In this document: one piece after another, positions 40,982 through 51,199 of the stretch
Numbering within the stretch: the first letter of the stretch is position 1
How the letters are laid out: every line of letters begins with the position of its first letter
Source of the DNA: Nepenthes gracilis
Lineage: Eukaryota > Streptophyta > Magnoliopsida > Caryophyllales > Nepenthaceae
NCBI GenBank assembly: GCA_033239525.1
Contig: BSYO01000014.1
Coordinates: forward strand, 5,002,536 to 5,066,535
Length of the DNA: 64,000 nucleotides
Direction of reading: 5' to 3'
Made by a program: the position numbers and the translations under genes
Notes under the pieces: model-generated
What the model was told of the DNA's origin: nothing
The model's input: only the letters and a program-made list of their open reading frames with translations
Database searches by the model: none

Positions 40982-43900
40982 CTAACATTGCCTGTTGGAA
41001 TGTGAGGGGACTTAATGGGAGTGTAAAAGCCCACGAAGTCTGCAACCTCATTTCATCCCATAGGTGTAGTATCGTAGGCTTAGTGGAGACCAAGGTAGCG
41101 GAGAGAAACTCTGTGGCTGTATCCACTAGAATCAAGCCTAACTGGTCTTGGTTTATGAATTACTCTTCGTGTTCTGGTGGTCGGATTTGGGTTGGTTGGG
41201 ATCCCAATCTGATTTCGTGCAATATTCTTTCCTCTGAGGACCAGGTCGTCCATCTTGATGCCCTGCTCCTCGAGGAGAATACCAGTGCATTCTGTCCTTC
41301 ATTTATGGTGCAAACTCAGAAATTTCCCGTAGGCTCCTATGGATAGCCTTCGCGGGGTGTCTAACCATCAGGCGACCTCCCTTGGGCGGCCCTCGGGGAT
41401 TTCAATGCTATCCGGTATCCGTCCGAGGCTCTGGGAGGGATTTGGCATAACAAAAGCTCAATCGAACTTGAAAATTGTCTTAGAGACTGCGATCTTAACG
41501 ATGTGTGTCATGAAGGAATGCACTATACCTGGAATGATGGGCGTGACCCTTCTCTTCGCATCTACAGAAAGCTTGATCGTGTTGTCGCCAATGGACCTTG
41601 GTTTGACAAATTTCGTAGAGCTAAAACCCTTTTTCCCCCTCCCAGGCTCTCTGACCACTCGGCCTGTATTCTAATCCCGATTGGCGATCCACCCAGAAAG
41701 CACGGTTTTTTTCGGTTCAATAATTTCCTTACCAAATCCCTGAAATTTCTCCCTTTGGTTGCTGATGCCTGGTCGGAAGACATCAATGGCTCTCCTATGT
41801 TTAGGCTCGTGTCCAAACTTAAGCTGGTTAAAATTTCTCTGAAAGTGCTCAACGCCCATGAGGGTGATGTTCATGAGGAGCTCATTCGTACTAGGGAGAA
41901 GCTTGACGTGATCCAACGTCAAACTCCCTCTAGTCTAGGAAGTTCTCTTGAGGAGCGGCGCTGTAAGGACGATTACCATGCTGCTCTGGCCAAGATAGCC
42001 GACCTTACTAAGCAAAAAGCTAAGATAAGGTGGCTCAAGGAGGGTGATCAGTGCAATAAATTTTTTTTTAGGACTGTCCATGGTAACAACAATAAGAATC
42101 GGATCTATTCCCTCCTTGATCAAGACGGGAATCCTACCAAAGGGTGTTGAAAACGTTCAGAACCTAATCGTGGACCACTTTAGAAAGGCTCTTGGGGCCG
42201 AGCGTGCGGATTCGCTGATGCGATTAGGCTTCGTCCTTACATCCCGAATACTGTGCCTGCATCCCTTATGGACCCTCTTGTGGCCCGGTAGCGATGATGA
42301 GATCCACAAAGTGATCTTTTCCATCGGTGACTATCGGCCCCGGGGCTGACGGTTTCAGCTCCCTTTTCTTTAAGGAGTCGTGGGATATCATTGGCCCATC
42401 TGTTTGTGAAGCCATTTGTGATTTTTTCAATCATGGAACGCTCCTCAAGCAAATGAATTCGACGATCATCAGCCTGATTCCCAAAATCAAGTCTCCTCGG
42501 ATGGTCTCTGATTTCCGTCCCATTTCTTGCTGTAATGTCATATACAAAGTCATCTCGAAGATTATTGCAAATCGTCTAAAGATGACTTTACCTTATCTTG
42601 TTGAAAAGTGCCAAACGGCCTTTGTGGCGGGATGCCAAATTAGTGACAACATTCTCCTGGCCCAAGAGCTTCTCCACAAGTATCACCTAGGTCATGACCC
42701 TCCACGATGCACTATGAAAATTGACCTCATGAAAGCCTATGATTCTGTTCATTGGGATTTCATTATCAATGTTCTGACCATCATGAATTTTTCGCCCAAA
42801 ATGATAAACTGGATTAAGGAATGTATCACCACCCCCTCGTACTCTGTAAATATTAATGGTAAAGCGGTTGGGTTTTTTAAAGGGGGTAAGGGCCTTCGTC
42901 AAGGTGATCGCATTTCTCCTTACCTTTTTGTCCTGGCTATGGAGGTTTTGAACGGGATCATTGTCTCCAAGACTAGTAGGAACAATAAGTTCACATTTCA
43001 TTGGAAGTGTGAAACGACCCATACTGTTATGCTAGCCTTTGCCGATGACCTGCTCCTCTTCTCTCATGCTGATGTCTACTCTATCCGTATCCTCAAAGAT
43101 TGCCTTGAGGAGTTCTTTTGGCTTTACGGCCTGTCGGCTAACACAAATAAGAGTGAGGTTTTCCTTTGCTCTAAAGACCAATCCCTTAATCAGACTATTG
43201 CTGACATCCCGGGGTTCAAAGTTGGATCCCTCCCCATTAGATACCTTGGCGTTCCTCCGATATCTACTAGGCTATCTATTCGGGACCGTAGGGCCCTCAC
43301 CGAGAAAATTACTTGCCGCATCAACTCATGGAAAAACAGATGGCTGTCCTTTGGGGTCGCCTTCAATTGGTGACCTCAATCCTCTCTACGATTCACCTCT
43401 ATTGGGCTTGATTTTTATCTTTACCCAAATCTATTCTTAACCAGATCGATTTGCATATTGAGGCGTTTCCTCTGGAAGGGTTCAACAGACGGTAAGGCTA
43501 ATGCAAAGGTGGCTGGACCGATCTTTGCTACCCAAAGAGTGAAGGTGGGTTGGGGCTTAAGAACTTGCCGGAGGCACAAAATAAAGCTCTCATCATCTGT
43601 AAGCTTCTTTGGCGTCTCATGTCTAAAGACCCTGAATCGGCTTGGTCTTCATGGATCCACAAGACTAGAATCAAGGATCGGTGCATCGGACCCTCAAAGT
43701 TCCCGATTCTACCCCTTGGAGCTGGAGGAAGATCATGAAACTTCGTTCGTTCATGTGTGCGCATACTATAAAGATTATTGGCGATGGCGGTGACTCCTTT
43801 ACGGCATGACAATTGGCATCGATGGCCCTCTCATTAGGGTTTGCACGGATCGCATTAAAAGACGGTCTTTGGTTTATCCCGGGGACAGCAAGGTTTCTCA

Positions 43901-44770
43901 AATAATCAAAGATGACCAGTGGGCCTGGCCTAATCCTTTTGATCGGGAGGTTTCCAGTCTCGCCACTAACATGCCCCATTACCTGCCAAACAATGAGCAA
44001 AAGGACTCCTTGAGATGGGCTGGAAGCCCTAATGGTGTCTTTTCGTCTAAGTCTGCCTACCTCCTTCTTCACCCACCCAAACCGAAGCTGATCTGGACCA
44101 ACCTTGTATGGGGTCCTTTCCATATCCCTGCCCACTCATTCACCATTTGGTTAGCAATAAAAGGTCGGCTTAATACCTCTGATCGAGTTCACGGCGTTCC
44201 CAACCTCTCACTTACTTGCTCTCTTTGTGATTCTGATGCTGAAAACCATGACCATCTATTTTTCTCTTGCCCCTTCTCCTCCTCTTTTTTTTTTGGTAAG
44301 TTAAACTGTGTTAAGGGTAAGCTTTTTATAGTGACTGGCCCCATCGCACTCGCGGCCCCATAACCCAGAAACCCCTTGCGGGATTTTTTGGGAGGCACAG
44401 TACCACTTGGTGCTTCCGCGGGGGATCGAACCTGGGTGGGGAAGGCACACTTCCGTGTGTTTAACCACCAGGCCAATTCCGCTTCGGCACCCCTTCTCCT
44501 CCTCCGTGTGGATCTCTATCCAACGGATCGCTGGCATCCATTGGCCTTACCCCACGTGGTCCCAAAATGTTGATTGGGCGGCGCAAATGTGGAAAGGCAA
44601 GAACCTCACTGCCCTTTCCAAGCGAATCTCCCTGGCGGCCACTATTTATTATATTTGGAGAGAACATAATAACCGTGTTTTCAAAAATCCTCCCATCAGG
44701 ATGTTTCCCAGATCTCCTCCCAGATCTCAAACGTTGTTCGTGACAAGCTGAAGACTTCCTTACCTGCTGT
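40978..44770 (+). pseudogene. LINE ORF2: AP endonuclease, reverse transcriptase, zf-RVT
   Basis: The most complete ORF2 in the window. Endonuclease: NIACWNVRGLN, VGLVETKV, RIWVGWDPN (40978-41340), then CHEGMHYTWNDG, YRKLDRVVAN and LSDHSACI (41503-41680). RT: IISLIPKIKSPRMVSDFRPIS, KIDLMKAYDSVHW, GLRQGDRISPYLF, FADDLLLFSH (active-site DD near 43040), GSLPIRYLGVPP, open from 42327 to 43373. C-terminus: CSLCDSDAENHDHLFFSCPF (zf-RVT), interrupted by a SINE, then WKGKNL and REHNNRVFKN. Frameshifts lie near 41340, 42150-42330, 43370 and 43800. Known role of the family: nick the target and prime cDNA synthesis. Not functional as it stands. Confidence 0.92.
44285..44489 (-). mobile_element. Full-length tRNA-derived SINE (205 bp) with TSD and LINE-like 3' end
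   Basis: CCCCTTCTCCTCCTC at 44270-44284 and 44490-44504 bounds it. Minus strand: 5' TGCCGAAGCGGAATTGGCC, A box TGGCCTGGTGG (44465-44475), B box GGTTCGATCC (44423-44432), body ending GCTTACCCTTAACACAG, then TTTAACTTACC and A10. The A and B boxes are an internal pol III promoter. The terminal CTTACC-poly(A) is that of the LINE tails. It sits in the zf-RVT of a LINE ORF2. Confidence 0.92.
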
Positions 44771-44804
44771 TGGATGCCCTAACCGCCTGCTGGTTAGGCG
44801 TTGG

Positions 44805-47800
44805 AATTTATTAAAAAAAAAGGGGGGGTTTTGCTGCTGTTGAGGCTGCTGGTCTTATTGGCCTTGTGGGCTATGCTATCCGCGTTTTTGCTTCGCGTTG
44901 GCTTTGGTTGATTTATAAAAAAAAAAAAGGGGTCATCTTTGCGCCTTATGAGGCTGCTGGCCCTTTTGGCCCTGTGGGCTGTGCTCTTGGCGGTTCCGGC
45001 TCGTGGTGGCTTAGAGAAAAAAAAAATGCCTTGAAGTTTCTGCTATGGGTGTTCCGGCTGTAAGGCTCCCCCACTTGTTAATTTTGTAACCCTGTGGTGG
45101 CTGGTCATGGTGTGCTGGAATGCTCTTTGTACTTGATGTGGTGGGTGAAATTCTACTTGCTTCTGATGGCGGGGTTTGGTTTGAGTTTCTGGACTGGACT
45201 GTTGTCTCTCTATTGGTGAGTCCTCACGGATTGGGTGTGCGTTGGTCTGCTTTGTGGGGTCTCTGGGCTTGTGAACGATGATGACGGTGGTTCCTTAAGG
45301 CTTGAAATCACCCCTGTCTGTGGAGCAGCCTTCTGCTGGTTTATACTATACTATGAGAGTGATGAGCATGAGGCTGTTACGATTCTGCCTGATGTTGCCA
45401 TCACGTGCTGTTGTTGATTTTTTTTGCTGTTGGTTGCTAGTGGAACCTTGTTACTGTAGCTTATGGGGTAATGGCTTTTGGGGTCGCTACTGGGGCGGTT
45501 TGATATTGATAGTGTGGTGTGGTGATGGTTGCTGCTATCTATATGCCACCTTCAGCCGATCGTGATGTCTCTGGCCTCCCGCATGCTTGTGGTTATAAGA
45601 AGAAATTCACTGATCCAGGGATTTCTTTCCTGTATTACCATGGCCAGCTGTGTATTATGTATATGCTGTTACAAATTGGGGGTTGGTGACTGCTACTAGA
45701 GCCTTCGGGTTTGGTGCTTGGCTGGTCATGTTGATATACTTATGGATCTCTCTAACATGATGCTGAATCTGTTTTCCGTCCTGTGAGATTGCTGCCAAGC
45801 TGGGACTGGTTGGTAATGCTAATTCTTTGATGCTATTCTGGCATCCCTTATAAGTTTTGCTGGATATGAGCAAGGGTGCTGTGGTAGTCTGTTTCACCTT
45901 TGCTGCCTTTCTTTGCTGGATGATGGGATGATCAGGAATGAATGACAGCGGTAGATGCAGCTGAGGTTTTGGATCAGATACATATTGCTGTTGGCTGGTG
46001 TTCGATTCTGTGCAGGGTTCGTCTGCAATCACTGTTGCGGCGTGGGTTGTGAAGCTGGCAAACTTAATTTCTAATGATGAAGTATGGACCGTGTTGCCCA
46101 TGGTTAGTAGCACGGAATGCTCTGAGATATGGTGGCTGAAGACAAATTGCTGTTCATCAGCTGGCTATGCTGATGGCGGTGATGGTCCTGTTTGTTGGGC
46201 TTCATCTACTGGAGATGGTTGGACGACAGCTTTGGTCTTCGAAGTTGCTGATCCTTCTGGGGGAAGGTCGTAGGCTGCAATATTGATGCTGATTTCTGCT
46301 CCTGAAGTGGTGGTTGTATGCTACAATTCCTTCTGGGGCCATTGCTACTCCACTATTGCTACTACTCCTGCTTGGATGTGTGAAGAAATATTGCTGATGC
46401 TGTCCATAATTTTTTTGTTGATGCTTGGTCAATTTACAAGCTGGCTGTGCTATAGCGTTGTTGCTATCTGTCTCGGGGCTGTAACTGATGCTGGCCCCGG
46501 ATTCGATAGCTATGCTTCTTGGTTGATGTGGCTGTTTTTGTTGTACCGACGTGTTCATTGATGCTGATTAGTAAGCTTCTCACGGTGACCCTCGGTATTT
46601 GGCCTGGCTGCTGTCCTAATATTTGAAGTTCAATTATTTTGGCTGCTGACGAACTCCCACTGGGTTGGTGCACTGACTGTTGCTGGTTTTCTCGGTACTC
46701 TGGCTTGCTTCGTTGTCTCCCGGTGCAGTTTTGTACATAACACTCTTAGGTCATGTTCTGTTGCTGTGGATTCTCGCTGCGGTTTTCGAGCTGCTGTCTG
46801 TCGGCATATTAGCTGCCATTTCCATCTGATGCACGATGGATATGGGGTCATGAGGCCAGCTCCCTTTAGTCTTACTATTGATGCTTGAAGTGTTTTGGCT
46901 GAACCATTTTTAGATCGGACCATTGCTTGATGATGACTTCAGTTCTGCTGGAGGGCTGCAATTCAGCACGGTACCTGCAGAGTGCCACTCTGGATGCAGT
47001 TGCCATCTGCTCTTCCTCATGCGGTTCTTAACCTGCAGCTTTTGATGGCGTTAGGCAGTGGGTGTGATGTTGCCTCTGGTCTTTGTGCTTTGAAGTGGAT
47101 AGTGGTCTTGGTTTCTTCTTTGTGGAAATATTATGTTGCAGTAGAAGCTGATGCATGAGTTCGGTTTGCTGCTGATCCCGTCAACCCGGGAGTTACTGAT
47201 TTTGTTTGAATTTGAAGCCGGGTCCTGCTTGGAGCTTTTGCTTTGAATGAATTATTCCGAAAAACAGATGTGGGTGCTATCTACACTAGGATTTCTTGTT
47301 GCTCTGAGAATTCTTGGTTGTTGCATCTTCTTTGATGCTGCTGAAGCCGGCCGCCGTGGACTTATTCTTTGTTCTCTGTTGGAGCCTCAACGCTGCCCAA
47401 GAAATGGAGGACTCATTGCGGTGGTGGCTCAATTGAAGGAATGACTGGAATTTTCTGCTACATTATTTGGCTTCTGATTCTCTGCTGAAGGTGGCGGTGC
47501 TGATTTGTCACTCGGCAGTGCTATGTCCCTTGCTGCATCCGGTTAAGTGTTGCACTGCTGATGGAGGTTACGCCTGATTTTCAGGCTTTGGTTCATCAAG
47601 TGGTGCTGGAAAGGCCCTGGGCTGGTATGGAATTCCACCTTGGCGTTGATCTTTGAAACAGTGGGTGAATAGATATTTTCTGTTGCCATTTTTGATAATA
47701 CCTTGGATTGGCACATTTTGTTTAGGAACCTTTCTACTGATGTTAGAGTAGTTTGCTTGTTGTGCATGAATTCTAGCATTTTTGTTGCTTTCTGTTGGAT

Positions 47801-47810
47801 TCATTCGTTG
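44805..47810 (+). other. TGCTG-rich 3' UTR of the 40785-47941 LINE
   Basis: Opens with three A-run blocks, two followed by G-runs (44812-44827, 44918-44935, 45016-45027), each next to GAGGCTGCTGG/GGCCCTGTGGGC-like repeats, then about 2.7 kb of TGCTG-rich non-coding DNA. No ORF supported. Its CGGGAGTTACTGATTTTG at 47187 aligns with other 3' UTRs. Confidence 0.6.
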
Positions 47811-48175
47811 TATCAATGTGCTCGGGGAATGCCCCTGCGGTTATGGTTTATCCCCAAGTCGGAAAAACACTTGGTGATAAATCATTACTTGTAAAATTTT
47901 TTTCTCCCCTTAATCCAAATCACTTACTTACCAAAAAAAAAGAATCTGCTGATGTACAATGACTGTGTTCAGTTTCTGTTTCTATTAGATCGCTCCTCTT
48001 AGGGGTTTTTTTGTGGTATTTTCTGATGTACCAGTTGCTCGGGGTATGCCCTAGCAGTTGATGTTCTAACTCCAAGTCAAAAAACTTGGAGTTATTACAT
48101 TATTTTTATAAATTTTTCTCCCTTTAATCCAAAATACACACTTACTTACAAAAAAAAAAAGGCATTACTGAAGTG

Positions 48176-49130
48176 GTGTCCTTCCTGTGTTGAATTGCTG
48201 TTGGCCGGAGTGCTTTTTGTTTGCTAAATGGCCGGAGTGGCATGCGTATGATGAATCCGGAGTTCCTTTTGTTCACTAAAAAGCCGGAGTAGCTTGAATT
48301 TGTTGAGGCCGGATTGCCTTTTGAACTCTTTAAGGCCGGATTGGCCATGTGTGTGGGGAGGCCGGTGTGATTGCTATTGTGGCTTTCAAAAAAAAAATTG
48401 GAGTGCTTTTGCTCACTTTATATGGGGGTAGGAGTGCTTTTGCTCTCTTTATCTGGAGTGCATTGGACGGAGCCAATACTTGCTTACCAAAAAAAAAAAA
48501 GCATTGGACAGAGTGGCATTGCAGAATCCGAAGTACCTTTATCTGGAGGCCGGAGTGCATTATAGAATCCGGAGTGCATTGGATGGAGTGCACTGGAGTA
48601 CCTTTGTTGTGGGGAGGCCGGAGTGATTGCTGTCGTGGCTCCAAAAAAAATGGAGTGCTTTTGCTCACTTTATATGAGGGCCGGAGTGCTTTTGCTGTCT
48701 TTATCCGGAGTGCATTGGACGGAGTGGCATTGTAGAATTCGGAGTACCTTTATCTGGAGGCCGGAGTGCATTGGACGGAGTGCACTGGAGTCGATTTGTT
48801 GTGGGGCGGAGTGGCTTGTGATTCTGGGAGGCCGGAGTGCTTTCACCCACTTTATTTGGAGTGCATTGAACGGAGTGGCATTGTAGAATCCGAAGTACCT
48901 TTGTCCTATTAAAGGGCGGAGTGGCCATGGTTCTCTTTAAGGTTGGAGCGACCTTATGTGTGGTGTGGACGGAGTTGAATTGAGATTGCCACTCTCGTCT
49001 CGTACTTCAATTGCCGCTTTCAGAATGCCGATTTCGATATTGTAATATTATTTTTAATGACTTTCATCTTGGTTTAGGGGGATTCCCTGTCTCTATGTTT
49101 CTCTTACCAACTCGGCAAAACACTTGTTTT
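48176..49130 (+). repeat. CCGGAGTG array with higher-order units and a partial tail
   Basis: Seeds in longer blocks such as GGAGTGCATTGGACGGAGTGG followed by CATTGTAGAATCCG and TACCTTTATCTGG, recurring near 48455, 48575, 48705, 48765 and 48850. After AATGACTTTCATCTTGG and GGGGGATTCCC the hairpin 5' arm appears (49102-49125) but poly(A) is missing; other sequence follows. The host of the 14.8-kb stack. Confidence 0.65.
48473..48500 (+). mobile_element. Ultra-short 28-bp insertion with 13-bp TSD
   Basis: GCATTGGACGGAG (48460-48472) and GCATTGGACAGAG (48501-48513) flank CCAATACTTGCTTACC plus A12. Because the array itself repeats GCATTGGACGGAG, the duplication could be partly coincidental. Confidence 0.7.
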
Positions 49131-49723
49131 GCTAAGCTGTGGAATTTCGGATGGCCGATTGATAGCTAAGGGTTCCTACAACAGATTCATGCTGCTATGG
49201 ACTCTGGTCTGGAATGCTGATGCTGCTGATGATGGTGGATTAGCCGCTTGAGAAGGAGCTGATTTGTCGGTTGCTGGTAAACATGCTGAAAGGCTAGGCT
49301 GCTGGATTCTGGGAGTAGCTGCTAGTCTTGGGAGAAAGAACCTTGCTGCTGTTTATAGCTAATACTGTTGATGTGGGAGGAATTGGTTTTGTCTGATTTT
49401 GGGTGTAGGTTCTGGAAATGTTGATCTGGACCTTGGTGGCTAGATGATGCTGGAGTTCCCATTAGTGCTTTTCTTGTTGAATCTGTTTTTTAGGTTTGTT
49501 TTTGTTGTGGGGCCGGGTTGCATACGGTCGATTTAGATGAATTACACCTAGGTGAGGTTTTTCAATTTTCTTTTCATCGGTTCATGATTTTGTTCATGGT
49601 GATGCTCGGGGCATGCCCTAGCTCGTTGTTCTAAATCTAAGTTGGCAAAACACTTGGAGTTAGAACATCATTTTTATAATTTTTATTTCATTTAATTCAT
49701 TTAACTTATTTACCAAAAAAAAA
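49131..49723 (+). mobile_element. TGCTG-type 3' UTR copy with tail
   Basis: TGCTGATG-rich body, then GCATACGGTC...ATTACACCTAGGTG (shared in reverse with 19090-19140), TGATGCTCGGGGCATGCCC, hairpin TTCTAAATCTAAGT/ACTTGGAGTTAGAA at about 49631-49668, poly(A) to 49723. Confidence 0.75.
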
Positions 49724-50075
49724 AGGATGAAGAGGAAAAAGTTTACTTGCTACATAAGGGGTCGAAGCCCGCTTATTGCCTTCGGGTCATTGAACCCAGC
49801 TAGAAAACGGGAAACAGAGCATTAATCCCCAAAATTCCCAACATTCAGGGGTACAACGCCCTAAATCAACTCTTCATGACTCCATTAGATGATTCCCGAA
49901 GCCCCAATCCATCATTAATCCTAAAGGTGTCGGTCGTTCTTCACGAGCCGAATGTATGCATTCGGTTTCCCCCAAAATTACAACCCTCAATTTCACCATT
50001 TACCCACCAAATCGGTTATAAATTCAAAGGATTGGGCATTAACAATAATAAAGGAAGGATAAATTTTGTGATGGA
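49724..50075. other. Unassigned DNA, left of a TSD-bounded insertion
   Basis: No LINE body words. Contains short frames only. It continues after the 50076-50874 insertion. It could be remnant host intergenic or promoter DNA, one of the few stretches here without a retroelement signature. Confidence 0.4.
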
Positions 50076-50874
50076 ATGCTGCCTGGGAGCAACAAAAGGC
50101 AACTGCTGTCATGGGGATGCCGATCATTTCCCTTGCAAAGCTATGTGCTCTGAATTCATAGCTGCTGTCGAGATACTGGTTACTGGTTGCAATGCATTGA
50201 AGTGTTTCTGGGGCTGCTGTCATGATGCAGCGTTGCTGTGCAGATGCTGTGTTGAAATCCCAATGCTGGTGCATTGATGCAGTAACCCAATTTTAGGCTG
50301 TTTTGGCCTGATAGTGACTTGGGTTGCTGTAGAAGTTGGGACAGCTGCCTTTCTTTTCATTCTTCTGGTCTAGAACAATATGCCCCTCGGTTTGTTGCCA
50401 AGCTATGATTGGTGCTGCTCGCCTTGTTGAGGATTCGATGCATCTCGGATCGGCTGAACAGGGGCCGTGGTGGTTGATGGGGAAGGCTTTGTTAATGTTG
50501 GCAACTAGCTAATGTTGTGGAGGGCTTGAAGTAGTGCTGTCTGTGCCGAGATGCTGTATGCTGCGCTGTTGTGTTGATGTGTTACAGTCTACAGACCTAG
50601 TGGCTGTTTTGTACTATTGCAGATTGCATGATGTGCTGCTGTGGCCCATCTGTACATGATTTGACCCATGTTTCCGTTGTATAATTTGGGTAGTTGATTA
50701 AGTTGTGTCCGGGCCTCTTGTAGGTTCTTTTTGTTTCCTCTCTTACGAGATGTTAGGGGCATGCCCCGATGACTTTGATTTCATTCCAAGTCGAAAAAAC
50801 ACTTGGAGTAAAATCACTGTCTGTATTATTTTCTTTTCCCTTTAATCCAAAATCACTTAATTACCAAAAAAAAA
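50076..50874 (+). mobile_element. 0.8-kb TGCTG-type copy with 15-bp TSD
   Basis: AAATTTTGTGATGGA at 50061-50075 and 50875-50889. Body is TGCTG-rich; the tail has the fully palindromic GGGGCATGCCCC near 50758 and a hairpin TGATTTCATTCCAAGT/ACTTGGAGTAAAATCA around 50780-50815. Confidence 0.92.
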
Positions 50875-50889
50875 AAATTTTGTGATGGA

Positions 50890-51195
50890 GGATTACTGCC
50901 TCATGGTGGTGGTCGACGGTGGCGGCTCCACTTCGTTCTTCCCCTTACGTTCATCTTCTCCCGCCCCCCTTCTCCTACCCCTACCGCCTTCTTAAATAAT
51001 GGAGGCGACTGCTAGGGTTTCGCATGGGAGCCATTCCCCTTTCCTTCTTCGTCACTGTCATCCGCCCATCTTTCTCTCCCTCCTCCTTCCTTCCTTTCCC
51101 TTCCTTCCCTTTTCTTTTCTCTCTTCTTTCCTTTTCTTTTCTTTCCTTCTCCTTTTCTTTTCTCTTCCTTCTTCCTCTTTTTCTTTCCTTTGTTG
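50890..51195 (+). other. Unassigned DNA with a CT-rich tract
   Basis: CCTCATGGTGGTGGTCGACGG-type GC-rich sequence, an ATG in ATAATGGAGGCGACTGCTAGG with CTAGGGTTT (51013-51021), then a polypyrimidine tract 51040-51190 of CTTTTC/CCTTCC repeats. TAGGGTTT motifs are common in plant 5' leaders, so a degraded gene start is possible, but there is no supported ORF. Confidence 0.35.
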
Positions 51196-51199
51196 AAAT

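Larger units (their letters stand above)
40785..47941 (+). mobile_element. ORF1-end plus full ORF2 LINE with TGCTG-rich 3' UTR and tail
   Basis: Begins within the last ~65 codons of ORF1, has ORF2 with endonuclease, RT and zf-RVT (40978-44770, SINE inserted), A/G-rich blocks (44812-44937), about 2.9 kb of TGCTG-rich 3' UTR, and a tail (GGGGAATGCCCC near 47823, hairpin GGTTTATCCCCAAGT/ACTTGGTGATAAAT at about 47844-47884, poly(A) to 47941). The 5' point is inferred: upstream and downstream flanks both match the outer LINE's 3' UTR and share CTGATGT, but a clean duplication is not seen. Confidence 0.7.
33371..48160 (+). mobile_element. TSD-bounded 14.8-kb LINE stack (5'-truncated ORF2 LINE as outer unit)
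   Basis: GGCATTGCTGAAGTG (33356-33370) and GGCATTACTGAAGTG (48161-48175), 14 of 15. The outer LINE starts inside ORF2, has RT and zf-RVT (33371-38690), a TGCTG-rich 3' UTR from 38740, and its own tail at 48030-48160 (GGGGTATGCCC, hairpin TCTAACTCCAAGT/ACTTGGAGTTATTA, poly(A)). Inside it are two ultra-short insertions, a 2.85-kb minus-strand insertion, and a second LINE (about 40785-47941). Confidence 0.85.

Noticed and set aside
40516..41034. 172-codon minus-strand frame
   Set aside because: Antisense across the ORF1/ORF2 junction and 3' UTR of LINEs.
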